Assembly (NCBI GenBank): GCA_903842575.1
Contig: CAIMMM010000127.1
Span: 30,106 to 94,105 of the forward strand
DNA length: 64,000 bases
Direction of reading: 5' to 3'
DNA from: an uncultured Bacteroidota bacterium
GTDB lineage: Bacteria; Bacteroidota; Bacteroidia; Flavobacteriales; Flavobacteriaceae
Positions within the stretch are counted from its first letter, which is position 1, and every line of letters begins with the position of its first letter. The notes beneath the pieces are model-generated. The model did not search any database and was not told the DNA's origin. It saw only the letters and a list, made by a program, of their open reading frames with translations. Of this stretch, positions 18,228 through 28,154 are shown one piece after another. Both the position numbers and the translations under genes were made by a program.

Positions 18228-21059
18228 TTATTTCAATTTTTTCTTCACTTCCACTTCCTGGAACGCTTCGATGATATCGAGTTGTTCAATTTCGTTGAAG
18301 TTCTTGATTTGGATACCACAATCGTACCCTTTAGAAACTTCTTTCACATCGTCTTTGAAACGTTTCAAGGTTGCTAAATCCCCAGTGTGAATAACAACAC
18401 CTTCTCTGATGATTCTAATTTTAGAGTTTCTGAATATTTTACCGTCAGTAACCATACATCCGGCAATTGACCCCACTTTTGATACTTTAAATATCTCTCT
18501 AATTTCCGCAGTTCCTGTAACTTCTTCTTTGATAACTGGTGACAACATTCCTTCCATCGCATCTTTCAAGTCATCGATAGCATCGTAAATAATAGAATAG
18601 TTACGGATATCAATTTCTTCTTTGTCGGCCAATTGTCGAGCATTTCCAGCAGGACGAACGTTAAATCCAATGATGATGGCATCCGAAGCAGAAGCCAACA
18701 TAACGTCAGTTTCAGTAATCGCTCCAACACCTTTGTGTATAATATTGATTTGAATTTCTTCGGTAGATAATTTAGAGAATGAATCGGATAAGGCTTCTAC
18801 AGAACCATCCACGTCTCCTTTAAGGATAATGTTTAATTCTTTAAATTGACCCAATGCAATACGACGTCCAATTTCGTCTAACGTAATATGTCGTTGTGTA
18901 CGAACGGATTGTTCCCGCATTAATTGAGAACGTTTAGAGGCAATTTGTTTGGCTTCTTTTTCGTCTTCAAATACGTTGAATTTATCACCCGCCGTTGCAG
19001 CGCCATCTAGTCCTAAAACAGATACTGGCGTTGAAGGTCCGGCAACGGTTACTATGTGTCCTCTTTCATCATGCATGGCTTTAATTTTACCATGATGTTT
19101 TCCAGCTAACATATAGTCTCCAATTCTTAAAGTTCCGTGTTGTACCAAAATGGTAGACACATATCCTTTTCCTTTATCCAAGAACGCTTCTACAACTGTT
19201 CCTGAAGCAGGTTTGTTTGGATTCGATTTTAAATCTAACAGTTCCGCTTCTAATAATACTTTTTCCAACAATTCTTTCACACCGGTTCCTACTTTTGCAG
19301 AAATATCGTGTGATTGTATTTTTCCACCCCAATCTTCAACAAGCAAGTTCATCCCTGCTAATCTTTCTTTCACTTTTTCAGGATTAGCGCCTGGTTTATC
19401 AATTTTATTGATGGCGAAAATGATTGGAACACCTGCTGCTTGAGCATGTGAAATGGCTTCTTTGGTTTGTGGCATGATGTCGTCATCTGCTGCAATCACA
19501 ATGATAGCAATATCGGTAACTTGAGCACCACGTGCACGCATCGCGGTAAACGCTTCGTGACCTGGTGTATCTAAGAAAGCAATTTTTTGACCGTTATCCA
19601 AAGTCACACCATAAGCACCAATGTGTTGTGTAATCCCTCCAGATTCACCCGCGATAACATTTTCTTTACGGATATAATCCAATAAGGAAGTTTTACCGTG
19701 ATCGACGTGACCCATTACGGTTACAATCGGCGCTCTAAATACTAAATCTTCTTCTTTGTCTTGAACAACTTGAATAGCATCTTCAATATCTACCGTAATA
19801 AACTCTACTTCATAACCAAATTCATCGGCTACAATGGTTAAGGTTTCTGCATCCAAACGTTGGTTTTGCGTAACCATGATACCCAATGACATACAGGTTC
19901 CAATTACTTTGGTAACCGGCACATCCATCATGATGGCAATTTCACCTACGGTAACAAATTCCGTAACTTTTATTGTTTTACTTCCTTCGTCAATAGCTCT
20001 TTGCTCGTCATCCGATTTTTGACGGTGCGTATCTCTTTTATCTCTTCTATATTTTGCTGCTTTAGACTTACTTCCTTTTCCTTGAAGTCTTTCTAAAGTT
20101 TCTTTAATTTGATTTTTAACTTCTTCTTCGGTAGGCTCTACTTTTTGAACAATAGCTGGTCGAGCGCCTTTTACAAAACCTGGTTTTGCAACAAATTTAC
20201 CACCGCCTGGTCTTGGAGCTCCAGCATTCCCGCCTGGAGTAATTGCAGGTTTTTGACCGTCTGGTCTTGGCTCGCCTGGTTTTGGCGGAATTCTTTTTCG
20301 CTTATTCTTATTGGCATTATTAGCCGCAATTTGAGCTGCATTTTGAGCTGTTGAAGGTGCTATTTTAGCATCTTTTTTAGGCTCTTCTTTTTTCTTTTTA
20401 GGTTTGTTAAACTGAGACAAATCAATTACTTGACCTGTTAAAGTTGCCCCTGATAATTTTTGATATTGCGTTGTGAAATTTTCGTCAACTGGCGCTTCTT
20501 CAATAAGCGTTTCTTTTGCGTTGGAAACTGCATTTTCAGTTGCCTTTTCTTTAGATTTAGCAAGCATCGGAGTTGTTTTTTCTTTAGTTTCTTTTGCGGG
20601 AGAAACTATTTCTATATTTTCAACAACTTCTTTTTTTACTGGTTTTTCAACTTCAGGTTTTGGGGTTTCAACAACGGGTGTTGGTATTACTTTTGGAGAC
20701 AAATCAATGGTCCCTACTTGTTTTGGGGCCGAAATAACTCCTCTGGTAGCTTTTATTACCTCAGATTTTTGACGTTCTTCGTCATGCTTACGCTTGTCTT
20801 CAATTTCTTTTTCTCTTTCAACACGAAGCGCTTCTTTTTCTTTTCTTTTTTCTTCGCCTACTTCTTTCGAGGCTTCTTTATTTCCTTTATCACCCGCGAA
20901 TTGGCCACAAAGAATATTGTATACATCATCAGAAATTTTTGTGTTGGGACTTGCTTCAATAGCAATACCTTTATCTTTAAGATAATCCACAGCTCTTTCT
21001 AAAGAGATGTTCAATTCCCTTAAAACTTTATTTATTCTAATTATTTTTTCTTCAGACAT
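18228..21059 (-). CDS. infB: translation initiation factor IF-2
   Basis: IF-2 is a GTPase that delivers initiator fMet-tRNA to the 30S subunit and promotes subunit joining. The protein has an N-terminal IF2N motif (IRINKVLRELNISLERAV), a long low-complexity Lys/Glu/Pro linker (about residues 60-350) and the G domain with GHVDHGKTSLL, DTPGHEAF and NKIDKPG. Domains II-IV follow, including GSVEALSDS. At 943 residues it is normal for Bacteroidota. It is the last gene of rimP-nusA-infB. Confidence 0.97.
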   Translation of the reverse strand: MSEEKIIRINKVLRELNISLERAVDYLKDKGIAIEASPNTKISDDVYNILCGQFAGDKGNKEASKEVGEEKRKEKEALRVEREKEIEDKRKHDEERQKSEVIKATRGVISAPKQVGTIDLSPKVIPTPVVETPKPEVEKPVKKEVVENIEIVSPAKETKEKTTPMLAKSKEKATENAVSNAKETLIEEAPVDENFTTQYQKLSGATLTGQVIDLSQFNKPKKKKEEPKKDAKIAPSTAQNAAQIAANNANKNKRKRIPPKPGEPRPDGQKPAITPGGNAGAPRPGGGKFVAKPGFVKGARPAIVQKVEPTEEEVKNQIKETLERLQGKGSKSKAAKYRRDKRDTHRQKSDDEQRAIDEGSKTIKVTEFVTVGEIAIMMDVPVTKVIGTCMSLGIMVTQNQRLDAETLTIVADEFGYEVEFITVDIEDAIQVVQDKEEDLVFRAPIVTVMGHVDHGKTSLLDYIRKENVIAGESGGITQHIGAYGVTLDNGQKIAFLDTPGHEAFTAMRARGAQVTDIAIIVIAADDDIMPQTKEAISHAQAAGVPIIFAINKIDKPGANPEKVKERLAGMNLLVEDWGGKIQSHDISAKVGTGVKELLEKVLLEAELLDLKSNPNKPASGTVVEAFLDKGKGYVSTILVQHGTLRIGDYMLAGKHHGKIKAMHDERGHIVTVAGPSTPVSVLGLDGAATAGDKFNVFEDEKEAKQIASKRSQLMREQSVRTQRHITLDEIGRRIALGQFKELNIILKGDVDGSVEALSDSFSKLSTEEIQINIIHKGVGAITETDVMLASASDAIIIGFNVRPAGNARQLADKEEIDIRNYSIIYDAIDDLKDAMEGMLSPVIKEEVTGTAEIREIFKVSKVGSIAGCMVTDGKIFRNSKIRIIREGVVIHTGDLATLKRFKDDVKEVSKGYDCGIQIKNFNEIEQLDIIEAFQEVEVKKKLK

Positions 21060-21095
21060 AAAATCTAATTAATTTTTAAAACTTAATATGAATGC

Positions 21096-22337
21096 TTATT
21101 CTTCAAATTCTTCTTTTAATATACGCATTACTTCTAGAATAGTTTCCTCTTCCAAATCGGTTCTTCTCACAAGATCTGCAACGTTTTGATTTAAAATGCT
21201 TCTTGCGGTATCCAAACCAATTTTAGCAAACTCGTCAATTACCCAGCCGTCAATTTCATCTGTAAATTCGGTTAATTCAACATCATCTTCTTCGGCAACG
21301 CTTCCTTCTCTTATTACGTCTAATTCGTAACCTGTCAATTGACCTGCTAATTTAATATTATGTCCGCCACGTCCAATAGCTTTTGAAACTTCGTCTAATT
21401 TCAAAAATACTTCCGCACGTTTTGTTTCTTCGTTTATTTTCACGGTTGAAACTTTTGCTGGACTCAATGCTCTTGTAATAAACAATTGAATATTACTAGT
21501 ATAATTAATAACGTCAATATTTTCATTTCCTAATTCACGAACAATACCGTGAATTCTTGATCCTTTCATTCCAACACATGCTCCAACAGGATCAATTCTA
21601 TCATCGTAAGAATCAACGGCAACCTTCGCTTTTTCGCCAGGAATTCTAACCACTTTTTTAATCATGATTAAACCGTCGAAAACTTCTGGAATTTCTTGTT
21701 CAAATAATTTTTCCAAAAATATCTCCGAAGTTCGTGACATGATGATTTGAGGTTTGTTCCCTTTCAATTCAACACTTTCAATAATTCCACGAACATTATC
21801 TCCTTTTCTAAAAAAGTCGGAAGGAATTTGTTTTTCTTTTGGCAAAACAATTTCATTTCCTTCATCGTCAACCAAAATCACAACTCTTGGGCGTACATGA
21901 TGTACTTCGGCGGTGTAAATTTCACCTATTAAATCTTTAAATTGTTTGTAAAGATTTGTATTGTCGTGTTCGTGTATTTTAGAAATTAAATTTTGACGTA
22001 AAGCTAAAATAGCTCTTCTTCCTAAATCAACTAGTTTAACTTCTTCCGAAACTTCTTCTCCAATTTCAAAATCTGGTTCAATATTTCTTGCTTCGGTTAA
22101 TGTAATTTCTTCATTTTCTAGATCCAAATCATCATCTGCCACAACTATTCTTCGTCTCCAGATTTCCATATCCCCTTTGTCAGGATTGATAATAATATCA
22201 AAATTATCATCAGAACCATATTTCTTTTTCAATGCGTTTCTAAACACATCTTCTAAAATAGCCATAAGCGTTACACGATCAATAAGTTTGTCGTCTTTAA
22301 ACTCTGAAAATGAATCGATTAATGCTAAATTTTCCAT
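21096..22337 (-). CDS. nusA: transcription termination/antitermination factor NusA
   Basis: NusA binds RNA polymerase and modulates pausing, intrinsic termination and antitermination. The 413-residue protein has the N-terminal RNAP-binding domain, an S1 domain (about 130-200) and two KH domains (GACVGMKGSRIHGIVREL and SKAIGRGGHNIKLAGQLTG). It ends with a helical region that lacks the acidic repeats seen in E. coli, as is usual for this phylum. It lies 9 bp after rimP and 36 bp before infB. See the finding on a possible attenuator in the operon leader. Confidence 0.97.
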   Translation of the reverse strand: MENLALIDSFSEFKDDKLIDRVTLMAILEDVFRNALKKKYGSDDNFDIIINPDKGDMEIWRRRIVVADDDLDLENEEITLTEARNIEPDFEIGEEVSEEVKLVDLGRRAILALRQNLISKIHEHDNTNLYKQFKDLIGEIYTAEVHHVRPRVVILVDDEGNEIVLPKEKQIPSDFFRKGDNVRGIIESVELKGNKPQIIMSRTSEIFLEKLFEQEIPEVFDGLIMIKKVVRIPGEKAKVAVDSYDDRIDPVGACVGMKGSRIHGIVRELGNENIDVINYTSNIQLFITRALSPAKVSTVKINEETKRAEVFLKLDEVSKAIGRGGHNIKLAGQLTGYELDVIREGSVAEEDDVELTEFTDEIDGWVIDEFAKIGLDTARSILNQNVADLVRRTDLEEETILEVMRILKEEFEE

Positions 22338-22346
22338 GCCAAAATT

Positions 22347-22814
22347 TTAATTAAATGTTACTGTAACAACTGCTTCTTTTATTTCTGTATAAGGTAGTTC
22401 AAGTTTTTTTTGAACTGTTTCTTTTCCTTTTCCTATTTTTTTAGGTTCTCTTGCTTCCCAAATTAAAGTGATAAAATCATCATTTGCTTCAATAAGTTCT
22501 GCTTCTATTGTAGTGGTAGCTAGTTTTACAATTAACATTCTACCCACATTTTTTTTGTATTGACGTATTAATTTTATAGGCGAACCTACTCCAAAAGACG
22601 CTACTTCAATAGAAAAATCCTGTTCCTCACGGTCTAAATTATTTTCAACGGCACGACTTACATCAATACAATCTTGCAAATTTACACCATTATCATCATC
22701 TAAAGTAACCGTGATTTTAAAACTATCTGAAATTTTTAAATCAACCAAAAATAATGTTGGCTTTTCTTTTAAAACCTCTTCAAGTAATTGCCCAACTCTT
22801 TCTTTAAATGTCAT
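22347..22814 (-). CDS. rimP: ribosome maturation factor RimP
   Basis: RimP helps assemble the 30S subunit. The 155-residue protein has the conserved segments [31 protein letters not shown] and [19 protein letters not shown], matching the two-domain RimP fold. It is the first gene of rimP-nusA-infB, the order found across bacteria. A terminator-like hairpin ends 12 nt before its start codon. Confidence 0.93.
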   Translation of the reverse strand: MTFKERVGQLLEEVLKEKPTLFLVDLKISDSFKITVTLDDDNGVNLQDCIDVSRAVENNLDREEQDFSIEVASFGVGSPIKLIRQYKKNVGRMLIVKLATTTIEAELIEANDDFITLIWEAREPKKIGKGKETVQKKLELPYTEIKEAVVTVTFN

Positions 22815-22821
22815 AATTTAT

Positions 22822-22847
22822 AAAAAGAGGGAAGCATTGCTTCCCTC
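22822..22847 (-). promoter_or_regulatory. terminator-like hairpin in the rimP-nusA-infB leader (candidate attenuator)
   Basis: Read on the minus strand, GAGGGAAGC-AAT-GCTTCCCTC followed by TTTTT is a perfect 9-bp GC-rich stem with a U tract, the form of an intrinsic terminator. It lies about 25 nt downstream of the predicted start site and ends just before the rimP ATG. No minus-strand gene upstream needs terminating there, so it is probably regulatory. Confidence 0.75.
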
Positions 22848-22878
22848 ATTATTTAATTTTGTATTGCAAATAACGGTG

Positions 22879-22906
22879 CAAATATAGTTATTTTTTTATA
22901 AATCAA
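22879..22906 (-). promoter_or_regulatory. promoter of rimP-nusA-infB
   Basis: On the minus strand TTG, 17 nt, then TATATTTG (TAnnTTTG). The expected start near 22873 gives a leader of about 58 nt containing the terminator-like hairpin. Confidence 0.6.
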
Positions 22907-22982
22907 AATTTATTGCTTGTTCAAAAATAAATTATTACTTTTATTGCCTAAACAGACACTCATTTTACACCAATAAATTAAC

Positions 22983-23807
22983 ATGAAAAAAATCTTAATC
23001 CCCACTGACTTTTCTGAAAATGCCGAATATGCTTTAAAAGTTGCTGCACAAATTGCAAGAGAAAATAATGGTGAAATAATATTATTACACATGCTTGAAC
23101 TGCCTAGCCAGGCTGGCGATGCTGTAGGCAGCGGAAGTGATATTCCTGAAATTATGTTTTTTAAAAATGCTGCAATTGGAAGATTAGAAGATTTGATGGA
23201 TGAAGATTATTTAGAAGGAATTACCGTTTCTCGAGTTGTTCAATTTGACATGGCGTTTGAAGGAATCATGAAAATAAGTCAAATAAACAATATAGATTTA
23301 ATAATCATGGGTTCGCATGGCGCTAGTGGATTTAAAGAAATGTTCATTGGCTCTAATGCAGAAAAAGTTGTTAGAAACTCTGATGTTCCTGTTTTGATAA
23401 TCAAAAAAGAGCAGCCAAATTTTAATGTGGATAATTTTGTTTTCGCTTCCGACTTTACGGACGAAATTAAAAAACCTTTTGAAAAAGTAGTGGAATTTGC
23501 TAATCGATTTGATTCTACTCTACATTTAGTAATGATTACTACGCCAAATAATTTTAAATCTACGCCAATTGCTCAAGATATTATGAATAAATTTGCCGCC
23601 AAATTTAAAATCAACAAATTTGAAACGCATATTTACAACGAAACCAATGTTGAAAAAGGAATTCTAAACTTTGCCGATAGTATTAATGCCGATTTAATTG
23701 GAATGAGTACGCATGGTAGAAAAGGATTGTCCCATTTCTTTAACGGAAGTATTAGCGAAGATTTGGTAAATCACTCTTCACTTCCCGTGATTACTTTCAA
23801 AATCTAA
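22983..23807 (+). CDS. tandem universal stress protein (UspA family)
   Basis: This 274-residue cytoplasmic protein is made of two Usp domains (about 1-140 and 145-274). The first has the ATP-binding pattern G-x2-G-x9-G-S as GSHGASGFKEMFIGS, and the second has THGRKGLSHFFNGS. Both begin with the typical strand (KILIPTDFSENAEYAL). Usp proteins bind ATP and are induced by stress or growth arrest; the specific role is not readable. It is monocistronic, with a terminator downstream. Confidence 0.9.
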   Translation: MKKILIPTDFSENAEYALKVAAQIARENNGEIILLHMLELPSQAGDAVGSGSDIPEIMFFKNAAIGRLEDLMDEDYLEGITVSRVVQFDMAFEGIMKISQINNIDLIIMGSHGASGFKEMFIGSNAEKVVRNSDVPVLIIKKEQPNFNVDNFVFASDFTDEIKKPFEKVVEFANRFDSTLHLVMITTPNNFKSTPIAQDIMNKFAAKFKINKFETHIYNETNVEKGILNFADSINADLIGMSTHGRKGLSHFFNGSISEDLVNHSSLPVITFKI

Positions 23808-23828
23808 GAACACAACGTTTTGAAAATA

Positions 23829-23860
23829 AAAAAACCTCCCAAATTTTTGAGAGGTTTTTT
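23829..23860 (+). terminator. terminator of the usp gene
   Basis: AAAAAACCTC / GAGGTTTTTT stem with a 12-nt loop and a T run. It lies between the usp stop and the convergent tRNA-Gln gene and may also end tRNA transcription. Confidence 0.8.
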
Positions 23861-23862
23861 TG

Positions 23863-23933
23863 TTGGTCTACAAGGACTCGAACCTTGAAAGACTGCACCA
23901 AAAACAGTTGTGTTACCATTACACCATAGACCA
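23863..23933 (-). tRNA. tRNA-Gln (anticodon UUG)
   Basis: On the minus strand a full cloverleaf folds. The acceptor is TGGTCTA/TAGACCA, the D stem GTGT/ACAC, and the anticodon stem ACTGT/GCAGT with loop TTTTGGT, so the anticodon is TTG. The T arm is CAAGG-TTCGAGT-CCTTG, and the discriminator base is A. CCA is not encoded. Confidence 0.96.
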
Positions 23934-23952
23934 GCTTAGCTTAACGCGAGTG

Positions 23953-23983
23953 CAAATTTAATACAAATTTTAGTTTACACAAA
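23953..23983 (-). promoter_or_regulatory. promoter of tRNA-Gln
   Basis: On the minus strand TTTG, exactly 19 nt, then TAAATTTG: an ideal Bacteroidetes promoter ending about 20 nt before the mature tRNA 5' end. Confidence 0.75.
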
Positions 23984-24165
23984 TAAATAGCCATAAAAAA
24001 TGTTGTGGTTTTTTATTTCATGTTAAAACAATTTCAATTTACAACTATAATAATCACAACATTAGTCCGTTAAAGCACTTGAGAAATTTTTATTTAACTG
24101 CGTTACTTTACGTTAAAAAATTAGTTTCTTTGTATCGTTTAAATAAAACTTCATTTGATAACTAT

Positions 24166-27100
24166 ATGCTGACATTTAACTTTAATAAATGGAATACCAT
24201 TTTAGGTTGGACAACATTTACAATTGCTTTAATTACTTACTCTATTACCGTTGAACCCACGATGAGTTTTTGGGATTGTGGCGAATACATTGCTACCGCT
24301 GCAAAACTAGAAGTAGGACATCCGCCTGGAGCACCTTTATTCCAAATGATTGGTGCTTTTTTCGCCATGTTTGCCACTAGCAAAGAGACCATCGCCTTAA
24401 TGGTTAATATGACATCGGTATTCTCGAGTGCTTTTACCATTTTGTTTCTGTTTTGGTCATCAACCATAGTATTGCGTAAAATAATTTCAAATTATACTGA
24501 AATTACCAAGGATAAATCCATAGTAATTCTTGGAAGTGCATTTGTTGGTTCGTTGGTATTTACCTTTTCGGATAGTTTTTGGGCAAGTGCTGTTGAAGCC
24601 GAAGTATATGCCATGGCTTCATTGTTTATTGCATTACTCTTTTGGTTGGGATTACGCTGGGAACAAGACATGGAAACACCAAGAGGAAACCGTTGGTTGC
24701 TTTTAATTTCATTGGTTTTAGGGCTATCATTTGGCGTTCACTTTTTGGCCTTACTAACCATCCCAGCTATTGGGTTCCTTTATTTCTTTAAGCATTATAA
24801 AACCGTTACTATCAAAAATTTCATTATTGCAAATGTGATTATTGTTGCTGTTTTGTTGTTTATTTTTAAATTATTATTGCCTTATACTTTAGCTTTCTTC
24901 GGAAAAATGGAAATTTTTATGGTTAATAGCATTGGTTTACCATTTAACTCAGGTTCCATTTTTGCTTTGCTTTTAATTGTTGCATTTTTTTATTTTGGAT
25001 TAAAATACACAAGAGAAAAAGGGCATCCATTTTACAACACAATTATACTTTGCATCCTATTTGTATTGATAGGCTTTTCTACTTGGATGATGTTGCCCAT
25101 TCGTGCCAATGCAGATACTGTTATTAATGAAAATAAACCGTCAGATGCCGCCGAAGTTTTGGCTCATTATAACCGAGAGCAATATGGAGTAAATCCTTTA
25201 TTTTACGGACCTCAATATACTGATGCATTTGCAGGGTTAGATGCCGACGAACCTTATCTTGACAAAGCACCAAACTATGAACGAGATTATAAAACCGGGA
25301 AATATGTTGTCGTAAACAACTTTAAAAATGCCGACCAAAATACAGATGACAATCAAAAAGCTATTCTCCCAAGATTATGGAGTACTGAGAATATCGAAAA
25401 CTATATGTCTTTTACCAACGTTCCGAAAATTAAATTAAATCAAGACTATCCTTACGAAGAAGATTTAGCGCAATATGGCGTAAACCTTGACAGCATTAGT
25501 GAAGAGCAAGTTGGGCAAGCTGTTTCTCAACTAAAAGAGGAAATGCAAAAAAATATTAACGAGTTTAAAACGGCTTATGATCAAAAAAAGATAGACAACG
25601 AAGATTATGTTTCTTTTCTAAAAAAATATAGTGATTATCTGATTGTAGAAAAGCCATCTACTTGGGACAATATTAGTTTTATGATTGAATATCAATTTGG
25701 CTATATGTATGGAAGGTATTTGCTTTGGAATTTTGTTGGAAAACAAAACGACATACAAGGGAAATATGATAATCTAGATGGAAATTGGATGAGTGGCATT
25801 AAGTTTATTGACGAACTTCATCTTGGAAATGGCTCACAAACTAATTTACCACAAGATGTGGTAAATAATAAAGGAAGAAATTTTTATTATTTCTTGCCTT
25901 TTTTATTGGGATTAATTGGGTTAATGTATCACGCTCAAAGAGATTTGAAAAGCTTCTATGTCTTACTGGTCTTCTTTTTATTTACAAGTATTGCGCTGAA
26001 AGTATTTCTAAATGAGCGTCCTTTTGAACCTCGTGAGAGAGATTATGCTTTAGTGGGATCGTTCTATGTTTTTGCCATTTGGGTTGGATTTGGAGTTTAT
26101 GCCATTTATGAAATCGTTGCTGAAAAAATTAAATCTAAACTCGTTGGTCCAATTGTTATAGGGGCAACTCTACTTGCGGCACCTGTTTTAATGGCAACTC
26201 AAAACTGGGATGATCACAGTAGAGCCAATAGATATACTGCTACAGCGATGGCGAAAAACTATCTTCAATCGTGCGAACCTAATGCTATTTTATTTACCAT
26301 TGGCGACAACGACACCTTCCCACTATGGTATGCGCAAGAAATCGAAAACGTAAGAACCGATGTGAGAATCGTTAATACTAGTCTTTTCATGACTGATTGG
26401 TATATTGATCAAATGAAAAGAAAAGCATATATCGCAGATGCATTACCTATTTCTTTTAATCATAACCAATATGTTGGCGATAAATTGGATTACATTGTTC
26501 ATATTCCCAAAACCGAAAATCGTTGGAATATTAAAGATTTCATCAGTTTTATTGCCTCCGACGATGAAAGAAGAATGATTGACCTTCAAAATGGACAAAA
26601 AATTCATTTCTTCCCTACAAACAAAATTAGAATCCCAGTTGATAAAAATATAATCATTAAAAACAAAGTTGTTAGTTCAAAATACAACGATTCCATAGTT
26701 CCTTATATTGATGTGAACATCAAAGGAAATCTCTATAAAAACAGATTGATGATGTTAGATGTTATAGCAAACAACGACTGGAAAAGACCTATTTATTTTT
26801 CGGCTGGTAGTTTTGGCGATGATGATTATCTCTGGATGAAAGATTACCTTCAATTGGATGGATTATTATACAAACTTGTTCCTGTAAAAACAAAAGTTGA
26901 CAAAGAAAACCCCTATGATATGGGCCAAATTGACAGTGACAAAATGTATAATTTGGTGATGAATTGGAATTGGGGAAATGGAGACCTTACATCTATTTAC
27001 CATGATCCTGAAACAAGGAAAAATAGTATCTCCTATCGAACAAACATGGCAAGATTAATGGAGCAATTAATCAATGAAGGGGAAATGGATAAAGCTAAAA

Positions 27101-27447
27101 AAGTGATTGATGCTGCTCTTTCCAAAATGCCAATGAATTATTATGGTTATTATACTATGGTAGAACCATTTGCTGGTGGTTATTATGAAGTGGGTGAAAA
27201 AGCAAAAGCAAGAGAACTACTTGAAAAATTAATGACAAAATACAAAGAAAATCTAACCTATTACTCCGGAATTCAACCTTCCATTCAAAATGGCATAGCT
27301 TCCGATATTGTAACCGATATTGAACGTTACAGAAGTTTATTGAAAGTAATGAAGGATAGAGGTGATATAAAATTTTATACTAAAAACAGAGCTGTTTTCA
27401 ACTCTTATGTAAAAAGATTTATGCGATTTGGTCGAGACTTAGAATAA
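24166..27447 (+). CDS. DUF2723 family membrane protein (GT117-like)
   Basis: This large DUF2723 protein has about ten N-terminal transmembrane helices (roughly residues 10-320), a long soluble insertion, a second membrane group (about 590-690) and a soluble C-terminal domain. The N-terminus contains EPTMSFWDCGEYIATAAKL, resembling protein-mannosyltransferase-type (GT-C) enzymes, in which an acidic residue in the first loop is catalytic. The ORF track opens at 24079; I prefer the ATG at 24166 (MLTFNFNKW), where family similarity should begin. A role in cell-surface glycosylation is inference. Confidence 0.88.
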   Translation: MLTFNFNKWNTILGWTTFTIALITYSITVEPTMSFWDCGEYIATAAKLEVGHPPGAPLFQMIGAFFAMFATSKETIALMVNMTSVFSSAFTILFLFWSSTIVLRKIISNYTEITKDKSIVILGSAFVGSLVFTFSDSFWASAVEAEVYAMASLFIALLFWLGLRWEQDMETPRGNRWLLLISLVLGLSFGVHFLALLTIPAIGFLYFFKHYKTVTIKNFIIANVIIVAVLLFIFKLLLPYTLAFFGKMEIFMVNSIGLPFNSGSIFALLLIVAFFYFGLKYTREKGHPFYNTIILCILFVLIGFSTWMMLPIRANADTVINENKPSDAAEVLAHYNREQYGVNPLFYGPQYTDAFAGLDADEPYLDKAPNYERDYKTGKYVVVNNFKNADQNTDDNQKAILPRLWSTENIENYMSFTNVPKIKLNQDYPYEEDLAQYGVNLDSISEEQVGQAVSQLKEEMQKNINEFKTAYDQKKIDNEDYVSFLKKYSDYLIVEKPSTWDNISFMIEYQFGYMYGRYLLWNFVGKQNDIQGKYDNLDGNWMSGIKFIDELHLGNGSQTNLPQDVVNNKGRNFYYFLPFLLGLIGLMYHAQRDLKSFYVLLVFFLFTSIALKVFLNERPFEPRERDYALVGSFYVFAIWVGFGVYAIYEIVAEKIKSKLVGPIVIGATLLAAPVLMATQNWDDHSRANRYTATAMAKNYLQSCEPNAILFTIGDNDTFPLWYAQEIENVRTDVRIVNTSLFMTDWYIDQMKRKAYIADALPISFNHNQYVGDKLDYIVHIPKTENRWNIKDFISFIASDDERRMIDLQNGQKIHFFPTNKIRIPVDKNIIIKNKVVSSKYNDSIVPYIDVNIKGNLYKNRLMMLDVIANNDWKRPIYFSAGSFGDDDYLWMKDYLQLDGLLYKLVPVKTKVDKENPYDMGQIDSDKMYNLVMNWNWGNGDLTSIYHDPETRKNSISYRTNMARLMEQLINEGEMDKAKKVIDAALSKMPMNYYGYYTMVEPFAGGYYEVGEKAKARELLEKLMTKYKENLTYYSGIQPSIQNGIASDIVTDIERYRSLLKVMKDRGDIKFYTKNRAVFNSYVKRFMRFGRDLE

Positions 27448-27468
27448 TAAAATTTAAAATATTAGTTG

Positions 27469-27500
27469 CGCCTATCTGAAATTTCATGTAGGCGTTTTTT
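27469..27500 (+). terminator. terminator of the DUF2723 gene
   Basis: CGCCTA / TAGGCG stem with an A/T-rich loop that itself contains TGAAATTTCA, followed by seven T. It lies 21 bp after the stop. Confidence 0.75.
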
Positions 27501-27518
27501 TATTAGTACCTTTACACT

Positions 27519-28154
27519 ATGCGTTTCTGGACAAAAACCAATTATTTAGTTAAAAAAATATTCCATAATTATATTTGGGATATTCCAAATAATAAGAATA
27601 AAGTCTACCTCACTTTTGATGACGGACCAACTCCTGAAATTACTGAATGGGTTTTGTCTCAGCTTTGTCAACACAATGCTAAATCTACTTTTTTTTGTAT
27701 CGGCAAGAACATCGAAAAGCATCCAGAAATTTTTAATAAAGTGATTGAAAATGGCCACGCCATTGGAAATCATACTTTCAATCACTTAAAAGGCTGGGAA
27801 ACAGCAACAAAAGATTATGCTGAAGACACTACCCTTTGCCAATCTGCAATTAAAAATCAAAAAGCGTCAATCAGCAATCTATTCCGTCCTCCTTATGGCA
27901 GAATAAAACTTTCTCAATCTAAAGCATTAAGAAAATTAGGCTATAAAATAGTGATGTGGGATGTGTTGAGTGAAGATTTTAACCAAAAAATTTCTCCTGA
28001 AGAGTGTTTACAAAACGTTTTGAAGAATACTCAATCCGGGAGTATCATCGTTTTTCACGATAGCAAAAAAGCGTGGAAAAACTTGGAATATGCATTGCCA
28101 AAAACACTAGAGTTTTTAAAAAATAAAGGATTTGTTTGTGATGTAATAACCTAA
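27519..28154 (+). CDS. polysaccharide deacetylase family protein (NodB domain, CE4)
   Basis: This is a 211-residue NodB-homology deacetylase. It has all the CE4 motifs: LTFDDGPTPEIT (motif 1, catalytic Asp and metal Asp), GNHTFNHL (metal His pair), FRPPYGRI, MWDVLSEDF and IIVFHDS. It should remove N- or O-acetyl groups from a cell-surface polysaccharide or peptidoglycan. There is no clear signal peptide, only a short basic, hydrophobic start (RFWTKTNYLVKKIF). Its stop codon overlaps that of the convergent thioredoxin-like gene. Confidence 0.92.
   Translation: MRFWTKTNYLVKKIFHNYIWDIPNNKNKVYLTFDDGPTPEITEWVLSQLCQHNAKSTFFCIGKNIEKHPEIFNKVIENGHAIGNHTFNHLKGWETATKDYAEDTTLCQSAIKNQKASISNLFRPPYGRIKLSQSKALRKLGYKIVMWDVLSEDFNQKISPEECLQNVLKNTQSGSIIVFHDSKKAWKNLEYALPKTLEFLKNKGFVCDVIT

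Noticed and set aside
20460-21002. 180-residue plus-strand ORF rich in Phe antisense to infB
   Set aside because: It is the shadow of the Lys/Glu-rich infB N-terminal region; the composition is an artefact of the codon complement and no start signal supports it.
23999-24063. 9-bp inverted repeat AATGTTGTG / CACAACATT before the DUF2723 gene
   Set aside because: Arms are short and about 47 nt apart in AT-rich DNA, so chance is likely.
24079-24165. N-terminal extension of the DUF2723 protein in the ORF track
   Set aside because: The first 29 residues have no family character and lie in upstream promoter-like DNA; the ATG at 24166 is more likely.
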